Assembly (NCBI GenBank): GCA_035540955.1 | Contig: DATLFP010000134.1 | Coordinates: 1-6,048, forward strand | Source: DATLFP01 sp035540955 | GTDB lineage: Bacteria; Actinomycetota; Acidimicrobiia; Acidimicrobiales; CADCSY01 | DNA length: 6,048 nucleotides | Direction: 5' to 3' | Shown: positions 1 through 5,347 of the stretch, one piece after another | How the letters are laid out: each line of letters opens with the position of its first letter | Numbering within the stretch: the first letter of the stretch is position 1 | Notes under the pieces: generated by a model | What the model was told of the DNA's origin: nothing | The model's database searches: none | Seen by the model: the letters and a program-made list of their open reading frames with translations, nothing else | Program-made: the position numbers and the translations under genes

Positions 1-125
1 TCGGCGGCCTCGGCCGCCAGCAGCGGCGACTGGACCGACGGGTACCGGTCGGCGAGCTCGTCGAGCTGGGCTTGGAGACCGACGGTGAGCAGCGCCTCGT
101 AGAGACCCGGAGCCGGTTCCGCCAC
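1..125 (-). CDS. N-terminal fragment of a larger protein, possibly an SF2 helicase/DUF3427-type protein
   Basis: Read on the minus strand from a GTG at 123-125, this gives 41 codons beginning MAEPAPGLYEALLTVGLQ and ending SPLLAAEAA at the window edge, with GC-rich third positions and normal protein composition. The reading frame stays open upstream into the toxin gene, but I found no ATG or GTG between the toxin stop and this GTG, so it is the best start. No clear Shine-Dalgarno precedes it. The GLYEALLT...L...L....AAEAAD-like opening recalls the N-terminus of large actinobacterial DEAD/DEAH helicases with a phospholipase D-like/DUF3427 architecture. That is from memory of the family; the helicase motifs would lie outside the window. 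The gene starts 74 bases after the toxin stop on the same strand, so it could be co-transcribed with the toxin-antitoxin pair. I am fairly sure it is coding and unsure of the function. Confidence 0.55.
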   Translation of the reverse strand, partial: MAEPAPGLYEALLTVGLQAQLDELADRYPSVQSPLLAAEAA

Positions 126-199
126 GGCCGAGAGCTTCGCGTGACGGGGCGGCCGGGCGGGGCGCTCCGTCTCTTGCCGGTCCCGCTCGGCGGGTCGGC

Positions 200-631
200 C
201 TACTCCTGGGGAGCGTTGAGGGGATCGGCCACGTGGAGGCCCTGGCGGGAAGCGGCCGCAGACAGCGAGTCGTCGGCACTGGTCAGGATCGAGGCCCCGA
301 CGAACAGCGCGCCGGCCAGGTGGACGGCGTCATAGCCGCGCAGGCCCTCGGCCTCGGCAAGGTCGGAGGCGGTTTCGATCAGGCCGGCGGTGACATCGAC
401 GAGGTGAAGCTCGTCGACCAGGGCTGCGATCTCGCGTTTCGCCGCGTGGTGCTGCTCATCGGTGAGTCGCCCTGCCCGATGGGCTGCCGCCAGCGCCGCT
501 CGAGCCTCGACGACGACCAGGCCAACCGACGCCAGCGCATCCGCCGAGTCCCAGATCAGCGCGGCCGAGTCGGATCCCGCTTCCTCCACCACGAGCTTCA
601 GGAGCGTGGAGGTGTCGACGTAGGTGATCAC
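200..631 (-). CDS. vapC: VapC-type PIN-domain ribonuclease toxin
   Basis: This is a 143-residue PIN-domain protein, the usual VapC size. PIN toxins are Mg2+-dependent endoribonucleases, typically cutting tRNA or rRNA, and are held inactive by their antitoxin. The conserved acidic residues are visible: D6 in YVDTSTLLK near the start, E42 in VVVEARAAL, D101 in GYDAVHLA, and D120 in TSADDSLSAAA. All four are present, so the toxin looks intact. Translation starts at a GTG (629-631) that overlaps the antitoxin stop as GTGA. No good Shine-Dalgarno lies before it, so it probably depends on translational coupling to the upstream antitoxin, which keeps toxin below antitoxin. The family and the pairing are secure; the RNA target cannot be read from the sequence. 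Confidence 0.93.
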   Translation of the reverse strand: MITYVDTSTLLKLVVEEAGSDSAALIWDSADALASVGLVVVEARAALAAAHRAGRLTDEQHHAAKREIAALVDELHLVDVTAGLIETASDLAEAEGLRGYDAVHLAGALFVGASILTSADDSLSAAASRQGLHVADPLNAPQE

Positions 632-906
632 CGACGGTGATCGGCGACGAGGTCGCTCACCGACGCCTTCGCCTCGATGCGCCGCGCCGGACGGCGGCGC
701 CCCTTCCGGGTCGGTGCCCGAACGACGCCGGCGGCGATGAGATCGGCCAGCCGGTCGGTCGACGCATCGATCGCCGCGATCCGAGCGACGGGCCGGCCGC
801 GGTCGGTCACGATGACCTCCTCACCGGCGCGCACCCGGTCGAGGTACTTGCTCAGCCCGTTCTTGAGGTCCCGGATCCCCACCTCGACCGATGTGGCTCG
901 TTCCAT
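628..906 (-). CDS. Phd/YefM-family antitoxin of the VapBC-like module
   Basis: This 92-residue protein neutralises the adjacent PIN toxin and probably represses its own promoter. Residues 8-44, including VGIRDLKNGLSKYLDRVRAG and VIVTDRGRPVARI, form the Phd/YefM DNA-binding and dimerisation fold. The C-terminal third (LADLIAAGVV, then a basic RKGRRRP stretch, ending VSDLVADHRR) is the usual flexible toxin-binding tail. The start is the ATG at 904-906. The frame also runs upstream to an ATG at 1017, but that extension would cover the divergent dehalogenase start and lacks family similarity. TACAAT lies 6 bases before the ATG and there is no Shine-Dalgarno, so the mRNA is probably leaderless. 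Its TGA overlaps the toxin GTG by four bases. Antitoxins of this fold next to VapC are often named VapB in annotation, although the fold is Phd-like. Confidence 0.93.
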   Translation of the reverse strand: MERATSVEVGIRDLKNGLSKYLDRVRAGEEVIVTDRGRPVARIAAIDASTDRLADLIAAGVVRAPTRKGRRRPARRIEAKASVSDLVADHRR

Positions 907-912
907 GTGCTC

Positions 913-918
913 ATTGTA
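913..918 (-). promoter_or_regulatory. -10 box of the toxin-antitoxin operon, placed for a leaderless mRNA
   Basis: On the minus strand TACAAT (5 of 6 matches to TATAAT) is followed by six bases (gagcac) and then the antitoxin ATG at 906. A start of transcription at or next to the A of the ATG would give a leaderless mRNA, common in actinobacteria, and fits the absence of a Shine-Dalgarno. I see no convincing -35 hexamer at 17-18 bases spacing. Confidence 0.6.
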
Positions 919-924
919 GCTACA
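915..924. promoter_or_regulatory. Perfect 10-base palindrome, probable autoregulatory operator
   Basis: tgtagctaca is a perfect inverted repeat. It overlaps four bases of the TACAAT -10 box and lies 8 bases from the antitoxin start codon. AT-rich palindromes like this stand out in this GC-rich sequence. Phd/YefM antitoxins usually bind palindromes over their own promoter, so this is the natural operator candidate. Binding is inferred, not seen. Confidence 0.55.
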
Positions 925-985
925 TAGCGCTCTGAAGGCGACGTGAAGCCCCGCGGCGGTCCGCCAGCGCTGCGAAACTCCGCCG

Positions 986-1879
986 GTGATCCCCGCTGAC
1001 GAGGACTTCGACGGCACCTGGCCGTACGCGCCCCACTTCTTCGAGGGCAGCGGGTTCCGTCAGCACTACGTGGACGAAGGTGCCGGCGACCCGATCGTGC
1101 TCCTCCACGGCGAGCCGACCTGGGGGTACCTCTACCGTCGCTTCATCCCCCGTCTCGTCGCCCACGGCCGGGTGGTCGTGCCTGACCACATGGGCTTCGG
1201 CAAGAGCGAGACGCCCCAGGACCACGAGTACACGACCCGCGATCACGTCGACAACCTCGAGCGGCTCCTCGACCACCTCGAGCTGACCGACATCACCTTC
1301 GTCGGCCAGGACTGGGGCGGGCCCATCGCCAGCGGCTTCGCCCTGCGCCACCCCGAGCGGGTCAAGCGCCTCTGCTACATGAACACCGGCGTGCCCGGCG
1401 TGCCGCCGCCGGGCACCAGGACGGTGCAGGACCTGCCGTGGTTCGCGTGGATCCAGACCGCCGAGGCCGACGCGGTGCTCGCCAACCTCGGCGGCAGCAT
1501 CCTGTCGGTGCTCAAGCGCATCGGCTTCGAGCGCACCGGCCATGTGGACGAGACGTGGGTGCGCGCCTACGCCACCCCGTTCCCGACGCCGGCCGAGTGC
1601 CGCGGCGCCCTGCAGTTCCCGCGCAACATCGCCGACCCCGACACCCGTCAGGTGCTGCTCGACAACATCGCCAACCTGCCGGCGCTGGCGGCGAAGCCGG
1701 CGATGTACGTGCACGGCGAGGCCGACCGCGCCATCCCCACCGAGATGGGCGTCGGCGCGTTCCGGGCGACGTGGCCGAACGGACCGGTGGTGACGCTGCC
1801 CGGCGTCGGCCACTTCATCCAGGAGGACGCGCCCGAGACGGCGTGCGCGCTGATCGAGCAGTTCCTCCAGCTGACCTGA
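986..1879 (+). CDS. Haloalkane dehalogenase-like alpha/beta-hydrolase
   Basis: This 297-residue protein has the full length of haloalkane dehalogenases, cytosolic enzymes that hydrolyse carbon-halogen bonds to give an alcohol and halide. Visible parts in order: YVDEG and VLLHGEPTWGYLYR (oxyanion region, residues 41-46), PDHMGFGKS (67-74), nucleophile elbow FVGQDWGG with D109 followed by W110, a cap region (about 135-225, with W152, W155 and W191), the acid D247 in HGEADRAIP after the seventh strand, and H276 in GVGHFIQEDAP. Glu in HGEPTW, QDWGG and the late acid resemble the DhlA-like subfamily rather than the LinB/DhaA type, which has Asn there and the acid after strand six. It starts at GTG 986, the only start in frame after the stop at 944; no clear Shine-Dalgarno. 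An epoxide hydrolase or other hydrolase is possible, as the substrate cannot be deduced. Confidence 0.88.
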   Translation: MIPADEDFDGTWPYAPHFFEGSGFRQHYVDEGAGDPIVLLHGEPTWGYLYRRFIPRLVAHGRVVVPDHMGFGKSETPQDHEYTTRDHVDNLERLLDHLELTDITFVGQDWGGPIASGFALRHPERVKRLCYMNTGVPGVPPPGTRTVQDLPWFAWIQTAEADAVLANLGGSILSVLKRIGFERTGHVDETWVRAYATPFPTPAECRGALQFPRNIADPDTRQVLLDNIANLPALAAKPAMYVHGEADRAIPTEMGVGAFRATWPNGPVVTLPGVGHFIQEDAPETACALIEQFLQLT

Positions 1880-1931
1880 GCTGACCTCTGAGGGGACGTC
1901 GTCGGCGGGCACCGGCAGCGAGCGCCCATCG

Positions 1932-1954
1932 GGGGTCTCGCCGTCGGCGACCCC
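1932..1954 (+). terminator. Weak hairpin after the dehalogenase gene
   Basis: ggggt (1932-1936) pairs with acccc (1950-1954), and cgcc (1939-1942) pairs with ggcg (1946-1949), with a two-base bulge and a three-base loop. It lies 53 bases after the dehalogenase stop, in the 112-base gap before the next gene. There is no T-run, so it may only be a GC-rich structure or a weak terminator. Confidence 0.25.
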
Positions 1955-1991
1955 GCACCGGGACGGCGTTGACGCCGCTCGACCGGGCAGG

Positions 1992-2699
1992 ATGCGAGCC
2001 GTGACCGCGGTCGAGGCCGGCTCGGTGCTGGAGACGGTCCTGGTCGGTCCCTTCGTCCACGGCCTCCTCCGCATCTGGCGGGCCGACGGCACGGCCGAGC
2101 TCCTCGAGGTGAGCGAGCCCGCGGTGGTGGGCGAGGCCGTCGGTGTCGGGCGGCTGGCGCGCACGTCGCCCGAGCCGAGCCGGTTCCGGGAGGTCGCACT
2201 GTTCGACGCCGCCTCCGGCACGCTGCTGCTCATGGAGCGACCGCGCCGCGAGGGCGCGGCCGCGGGTGGCGGCGACGTCGAGGCCGGCGGGGTGCAGGTC
2301 GCCACCCGGCCGGCGGAAGAGCCACCCGTCGACACCGCGCTGTGGCGGGCCGCGGCCGACGTCATCGGTGCTGCCGTTGCATCGGCGGTGGCCCGCGGCG
2401 AGTTCGTCGTCGTCGAGCCCGGCGGGTGGGAGCCGGGCTCGGAGCCCTACGCACTCGCCATCGTCGTGCCCGGCGACGACGGCGCCCCGGTGTCGCACGT
2501 GGAGGCGGTGCCCACCCCGGCCGGCGACCTGTGGCCCGCCGAGGTCCGGGGCCCGCTCCGGGCGCCGGCCACCGCGTCGTCGGTGTCGGTCACCGGTCTG
2601 CTCCTCGGTCAGGCGGTGGCGGCGTGGGCCCGCTCGCCGTTCAACGTCGTGCTCACCTTCGGCACCAACCCCCACGGGCCCATCGACGTCCCGGCGTAA
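1992..2699 (+). CDS. Hypothetical protein with two possible domains
   Basis: I do not recognise this 235-residue protein. Third codon positions are strongly GC-rich and composition is normal, so it is very likely coding. It seems to have an N-terminal segment (about 1-85, with hydrophobic strands such as FVHGLLRIWRADG and ASGTLLLMERPR). An alanine/glycine/glutamate-rich linker follows (86-112), then a C-terminal domain (113-230) with an alpha-helix, FVVVEPGGWEPGSEPY, YALAIVVPGDDG and a conserved-looking end SPFNVVLTFGTNPHGP. There is no signal peptide or membrane helix. The C-terminal half faintly recalls TY-Chap/YbjN-like domains, but I would not annotate it so. The start is uncertain: ATG 1992 has no ribosome-binding site, while GTG 2001 has AGGA at 1989-1992 eight bases before it and may be the real start (232 residues). 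It lies between the dehalogenase and the phosphoesterase on the same strand. Confidence 0.75.
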   Translation: MRAVTAVEAGSVLETVLVGPFVHGLLRIWRADGTAELLEVSEPAVVGEAVGVGRLARTSPEPSRFREVALFDAASGTLLLMERPRREGAAAGGGDVEAGGVQVATRPAEEPPVDTALWRAAADVIGAAVASAVARGEFVVVEPGGWEPGSEPYALAIVVPGDDGAPVSHVEAVPTPAGDLWPAEVRGPLRAPATASSVSVTGLLLGQAVAAWARSPFNVVLTFGTNPHGPIDVPA

Positions 2700-2784
2700 C
2701 GACGGAGACGACCTCGGCCTGAACCGCCGACGAACCTCCCGGCCCGAGGCAGGTGCGCACCGGACCGAGCGTGAAGTGGTGGCC

Positions 2785-4209
2785 ATGACGCTGTCCCGTC
2801 GCCGCTTCCTCGCGGCCGGGGGCGTGGGCGCCGCCGCCACCCTGCTCGGTGGCACCGGCGCCCTCGCCCATCACAAGCCCAACCACAAGCCGCCGGGTCG
2901 CCCGTCGCCCCCGCCGCCGCTCATCGACCCGGCCGCCTGCCCGGTCGACACCGTCGTGGTCTGCATGATGGAGAACCGCTCCTTCGACCACTACCTGGGC
3001 GTGCTGCCCGGGGTCGACGGCCTGCGCAGCGACATGTGGAACCCCGACCGCGACGGCGAGCGCGTCTACGTCCACGACCTCGGCACCGACACCGTCGCCT
3101 GGCCCGACCCGTCGCACTCGTGGTCGGGCGGGCGCCGCCAGCTCAACGGCGGCGCCATGGACGGCTTCGTGGTCACCACCGGCTCCCACGAGCCGATGGG
3201 CTACTACACCTCCTCGACCATCCCGTGGCTCCAGGCGTTCGCGCCGTCGTTCACGATCTTCGACGCCTGGTTCTGCTCGCATCTCGGCAACACGTGGCCG
3301 AACCGCAACTACCTGCACGCCGCCCAGGACTTCGGCTACACGAGCAACGACAGCGGCGACGGCTACCCGGCGGCGCTGAGCATCTACGAGCAGCTCGACC
3401 TCGCCGGCGTGTCGTGGAAGTACTACTTCATCGACCTGCCGTTCCTCGCCACCTACGACCGGTTCCCGCAGTGGGTCGAGGAGGGCAAGATCGGCACCGT
3501 CGCCGACTACCTGGCCGAGGCGATCGCCGGTCGGCTCCCGAGCGTGGCGATGGTCGACCCCGCGTTCTTCGTGAACGACGACCACCCGCCGGCCGACGTC
3601 CAGCTCGGCCAGCGGTTCATGGCCGACGTCTACGGCGCGCTGGCGGCGGGCCCGCACTGGGCGTCGAGCGCGCTGTTCGTCACCTACGACGAGTGGGGCG
3701 GGTTCTACGACCACGTCGTGCCGCCGCGGTTCCCCGACCTGCGCCCGTCGGACAACATCGACGAGGACCACTCGCAGGCCGGCTTCCGCGTGCCCACCGT
3801 GCTGGCCGGGCCGTATGCCCGCCGGGGCGCGGTGGTGTCGGAGCCGATGGACCACGCGTCGATCACGAAGTTCATCGAGTGGCGCTTCGGGTTGCCCTCG
3901 CTCACGCCGCGCGACGCGGCGGCGGTGAACCCGGCGGCGGTGGCGTTCGACTTCGCCTCGCCCGACCTCTCCCTGCCGGAGCTCCCGCTGCCGAAGATCG
4001 ACCCGGTGGCCACCGCCACCTCGGTCGCCGCCGTCTTCCTCGGGGAGAACCCGGTGCCCGAGCTCACCGAGGTGGCGACCGCCCGGGTACCGGCCGAGCT
4101 GCTGCAGCTGCCCGAGACCGGCATCGCCATCCCGACCTTCGACCGCAGCACCGGTCTCGTCGGCGAGCTGTTCCGGGTGCCGCCGGTCGGCGCAGCCCTC
4201 CCCGCGTAG
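2785..4209 (+). CDS. Tat-exported phospholipase C/acid phosphatase-family phosphoesterase
   Basis: This 474-residue protein belongs to the phosphoesterase family (PF04185) of bacterial phospholipases C and AcpA-type acid phosphatases, which cleave phosphate esters outside the membrane. It opens with a twin-arginine signal, SRRRFLAAGG (residues 4-13), then a hydrophobic stretch ending ALA-HH near residue 28. A histidine/proline linker (29-46) leads to the catalytic domain. Family motifs are MMENRSFDHYLG (61-72, metal-binding E and N), HLGNTWPNRNYL (167-178, T170 in the place of the phosphate-accepting Ser/Thr), TYDEWGGFYDHV (300-311) and MDHASITKFIEW (355-366). It lacks the extra C-terminal domains of Pseudomonas PlcH, so it is a single-domain form. 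ATG 2785 gives a short typical Tat N-terminus; in-frame GTGs at 2776 and 2779 are alternatives, and the longer open frame upstream overlaps the previous gene. Substrate (phospholipid or phosphomonoester) is unresolved. Confidence 0.92.
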   Translation: MTLSRRRFLAAGGVGAAATLLGGTGALAHHKPNHKPPGRPSPPPPLIDPAACPVDTVVVCMMENRSFDHYLGVLPGVDGLRSDMWNPDRDGERVYVHDLGTDTVAWPDPSHSWSGGRRQLNGGAMDGFVVTTGSHEPMGYYTSSTIPWLQAFAPSFTIFDAWFCSHLGNTWPNRNYLHAAQDFGYTSNDSGDGYPAALSIYEQLDLAGVSWKYYFIDLPFLATYDRFPQWVEEGKIGTVADYLAEAIAGRLPSVAMVDPAFFVNDDHPPADVQLGQRFMADVYGALAAGPHWASSALFVTYDEWGGFYDHVVPPRFPDLRPSDNIDEDHSQAGFRVPTVLAGPYARRGAVVSEPMDHASITKFIEWRFGLPSLTPRDAAAVNPAAVAFDFASPDLSLPELPLPKIDPVATATSVAAVFLGENPVPELTEVATARVPAELLQLPETGIAIPTFDRSTGLVGELFRVPPVGAALPA

Positions 4210-4233
4210 CCGTCGGTCGCGGCCGCCCGGAGG

Positions 4234-4256
4234 CTGTCGCACCCCGGCCATAGCCT
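4234..4256 (+). promoter_or_regulatory. PafBC/RecA-NDp-like promoter of the Uma2 gene
   Basis: cTGTCGcac (4234-4242), then exactly eight bases, then TAGCCT (4251-4256). This fits the core of the mycobacterial RecA-independent DNA-damage promoter, tTGTCRgtg-N8-TAnnnT, except that the flank is cac rather than gtg. The -10 box ends 7 bases before the ATG at 4264, so the transcript is probably leaderless. The same block recurs at 4906-4928 with identical spacing. The function is inferred from the pattern match. Confidence 0.6.
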
Positions 4257-4263
4257 GGTGACC

Positions 4264-4809
4264 ATGGCCATCGAGGCTGCCCGCATCGGCTCCGTGCCCT
4301 TCACCGTCGCCGACCTGGAGGGCATGCCCGACGATGGGCGCCGCTACGAGCTCAGCAACGGGGCGCTGGTCGTGACGCCAGGCCCGAACCTCCGCCACCA
4401 GTCCGTCGTGATGAACCTCGCACTCCTGCTCGCCGCGCACGTCCCGCCGACGCGGCGAGTCCTCGCCGAGGCCGAGCTGTATCTCCGCGATGACATGGTG
4501 AAGCGACCCGACCTGATGGTGGTCGACGCAGACGCCCTCGACGGGCAGCGCTACCAGCGCACGCCGCACCTCGTCGTCGAGGTGCGATCGCCGGCGACCG
4601 CCGTCCTCGACCGCACCGAGAAGCGCCTCGCCTACGCGGATGCCGGCATCCCCGCCTACTGGCTCGTCGATCCCGACGGCGAGACGATCACCGTGCTCGA
4701 GCTCGATGGCGACCAGTACGCCGAGCGGGCGACGCTCGGCCGGGGCGAGCACGTCGAGGTCACCGTGCCGACGCCGATCACCCTCGCGAGCGACGAGGTC
4801 CTTCGCTAG
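4264..4809 (+). CDS. Uma2-family (DUF820) putative restriction-nuclease-fold protein
   Basis: This 181-residue protein is a full-length Uma2/DUF820 member, a family with the PD-(D/E)XK nuclease fold whose cellular role is poorly known. The motifs appear in order: GRRYELSNGALVVTPGP (residues 25-41, with E29), KRPDLMVVDAD (80-90, with D83), HLVVEVRSPAT (102-112, with E106; the family usually has EVxSPS, here EVRSPA), then DRTEKRLAYADAGIPAYWLVDP (116-137). The active-site acids are present, so it may be catalytic. An in-frame GTG lies at 4258, but TAGCCT at 4251-4256 would put the transcription start at about 4264, so I chose the ATG as a leaderless start. It follows the phosphoesterase stop by 54 bases but has its own promoter. 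A DNA-damage-type promoter would fit a DNA-processing role, though this is inference. Confidence 0.92.
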   Translation: MAIEAARIGSVPFTVADLEGMPDDGRRYELSNGALVVTPGPNLRHQSVVMNLALLLAAHVPPTRRVLAEAELYLRDDMVKRPDLMVVDADALDGQRYQRTPHLVVEVRSPATAVLDRTEKRLAYADAGIPAYWLVDPDGETITVLELDGDQYAERATLGRGEHVEVTVPTPITLASDEVLR

Positions 4810-4905
4810 CCGGTCCCGGGATCCGGCACGGTGGACGCCCGGATGGGGTCGACCAAGAGCTGACCGTCGAGGACCGGCCATCCGGCTGAGCCGTGCTCCT
4901 CGTCG

Positions 4906-4928
4906 CTGTCGCACCCTCGCCCTACGAT
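4906..4928 (+). promoter_or_regulatory. Second PafBC/RecA-NDp-like promoter, before the small cysteine protein
   Basis: cTGTCGcac (4906-4914), eight bases, then TACGAT (4923-4928). With the preceding base it shares the 11-base block gctgtcgcacc and the same spacing with the promoter at 4234-4256. By analogy transcription would begin at about 4935-4936, giving a leader of about 36 bases to the ATG at 4972. No TTGACA-like -35 is present at normal spacing, as expected for this promoter class. Confidence 0.58.
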
Positions 4929-4937
4929 CAGCGCCAT

Positions 4938-4969
4938 CTTCCCCCGGCGGTGCTCGTTCGCGGGGGAAG
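4938..4969 (+). promoter_or_regulatory. 5'-leader hairpin sequestering the ribosome-binding site
   Basis: cttcccccg (4938-4946) is perfectly complementary to cgggggaag (4961-4969), giving a 9-bp stem with a 14-base loop. The right arm contains the only purine-rich ribosome-binding candidate (ggggga, 4962-4967) for the ATG at 4972. The left arm lies within the first few bases of the predicted transcript. The fold could repress translation or protect the 5' end. It lacks a T-run, so it is not a typical terminator. Confidence 0.5.
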
Positions 4970-4971
4970 GC

Positions 4972-5193
4972 ATGTCGAGGATCACCAAGGAAGAGGCCCC
5001 GTGCTGCCGGGCCCGGGCGCTGCCCGACGGACGGCCGGTCATCGGGTTCTGCTCACCCGAGTGCGTGCGGCGCCCCGGCGTGCCGGAACCGGGAGGAGAC
5101 GATCGAGACACCACCAGCGCGATCGCCCGCGTCGAGGTCGTTCGTGCGGTCGCCGCCGACGCGCCCGGCTTCGACCTCGTCCCGCCCGACTGA
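4972..5193 (+). CDS. Small cysteine-containing hypothetical protein
   Basis: This encodes 73 residues starting MSRITKEEAPCC. I do not recognise a family. It has four cysteines in its first half, C11-C12 and the pair in GFCSPECVRR (C27 and C31), spaced like a possible metal-binding site. The second half (TTSAIARVEVVRAVAADAPGFDLVPPD) looks like a strand or helix with an acidic tail. There is no signal peptide or membrane segment. About 86 percent of third positions are G or C, supporting coding, and the gene has its own promoter-like element and a ribosome-binding site inside a hairpin. The frame is open upstream to an ATC at 4936, at the predicted transcription start; a non-standard or lost leaderless start there would add 12 residues (IFPRRCSFAGEG) and one cysteine. 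Existence is likely; function is unknown. Confidence 0.6.
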   Translation: MSRITKEEAPCCRARALPDGRPVIGFCSPECVRRPGVPEPGGDDRDTTSAIARVEVVRAVAADAPGFDLVPPD

Positions 5194-5285
5194 TACCCCT
5201 ACAGGCGGCTGGTGTCATGGCGGCATGAACCCCGTCGCAGCCCTCCTCGCCGCCAGCCCGGCCTGACCAGCCCGCTGCCCCCGCC
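5194..5285. other. Short non-coding stretch before the hairpin repeats
   Basis: Between the small protein's stop and the repeat I see no convincing gene. A 13-codon frame (5225-5266, MNPVAALLAASPA) is open but has no ribosome-binding site or other support. Confidence 0.4.
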
Positions 5286-5347
5286 AACCTTGTTGCGCTC
5301 GCCCGCCGACGGCGGGCGAGCGCGACAACCTTCGAGATGGGGGTCCG
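5286..5347. repeat. Tandem hairpin repeat, unit A (62 bases)
   Basis: The unit begins aaccttgttgcg and forms an 18-bp stem (5290-5307 with 5311-5328, one G-T wobble, three-base loop gac). It ends cttcgagatgggggt before the next unit. Matching blocks gggcgagcgcgacaa (5314-5328) and tgggggt (5338-5344) recur exactly 62 bases later. The outer base pairs are lost in this copy, because the right arm reads acaacctt where unit B has acaaggtt. Confidence 0.75.

Noticed and set aside
182..194. cccgc-tcg-gcggg hairpin just after the toxin stop as a terminator
   Set aside because: Only five base pairs and no T-run; such structures arise often by chance in this GC-rich sequence.
72..335. Plus-strand frame of 87 codons at the left end
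   Set aside because: Arginine/glycine-rich translation that overlaps the toxin end and the better-supported minus-strand partial gene.
907..1017. N-terminal extension of the antitoxin to an ATG at 1017
   Set aside because: It has no family similarity, runs over the divergent dehalogenase start and lies upstream of the predicted promoter.
920..2365. Long minus-strand open frame of 481 codons over the dehalogenase and hypothetical genes
   Set aside because: It lies opposite well-supported genes, has a repetitive A/R/G/V/H composition and no recognisable motif; long antisense frames are expected at this GC content.
4810..4826. Near-palindrome ccggtcccgggatccgg after the Uma2 stop
   Set aside because: Imperfect, with a self-complementary centre that cannot form a loop; it looks like chance in GC-rich DNA.
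2653..4914. Minus-strand open frame of 753 codons opposite the phosphoesterase and Uma2 genes
   Set aside because: The opposing genes have clear family motifs, and this translation is rich in R, G, V, H and D as expected of a mirrored frame.
4806..5114. Minus-strand frame of 102 codons opposite the small cysteine protein
   Set aside because: Serine/arginine/proline/glycine-rich with no motif and no promoter; the plus-strand frame has better codon use and promoter context, though the choice is not certain.
5225..5266. 13-codon frame MNPVAALLAASPA
   Set aside because: Too short and without a ribosome-binding site or promoter to call a gene.
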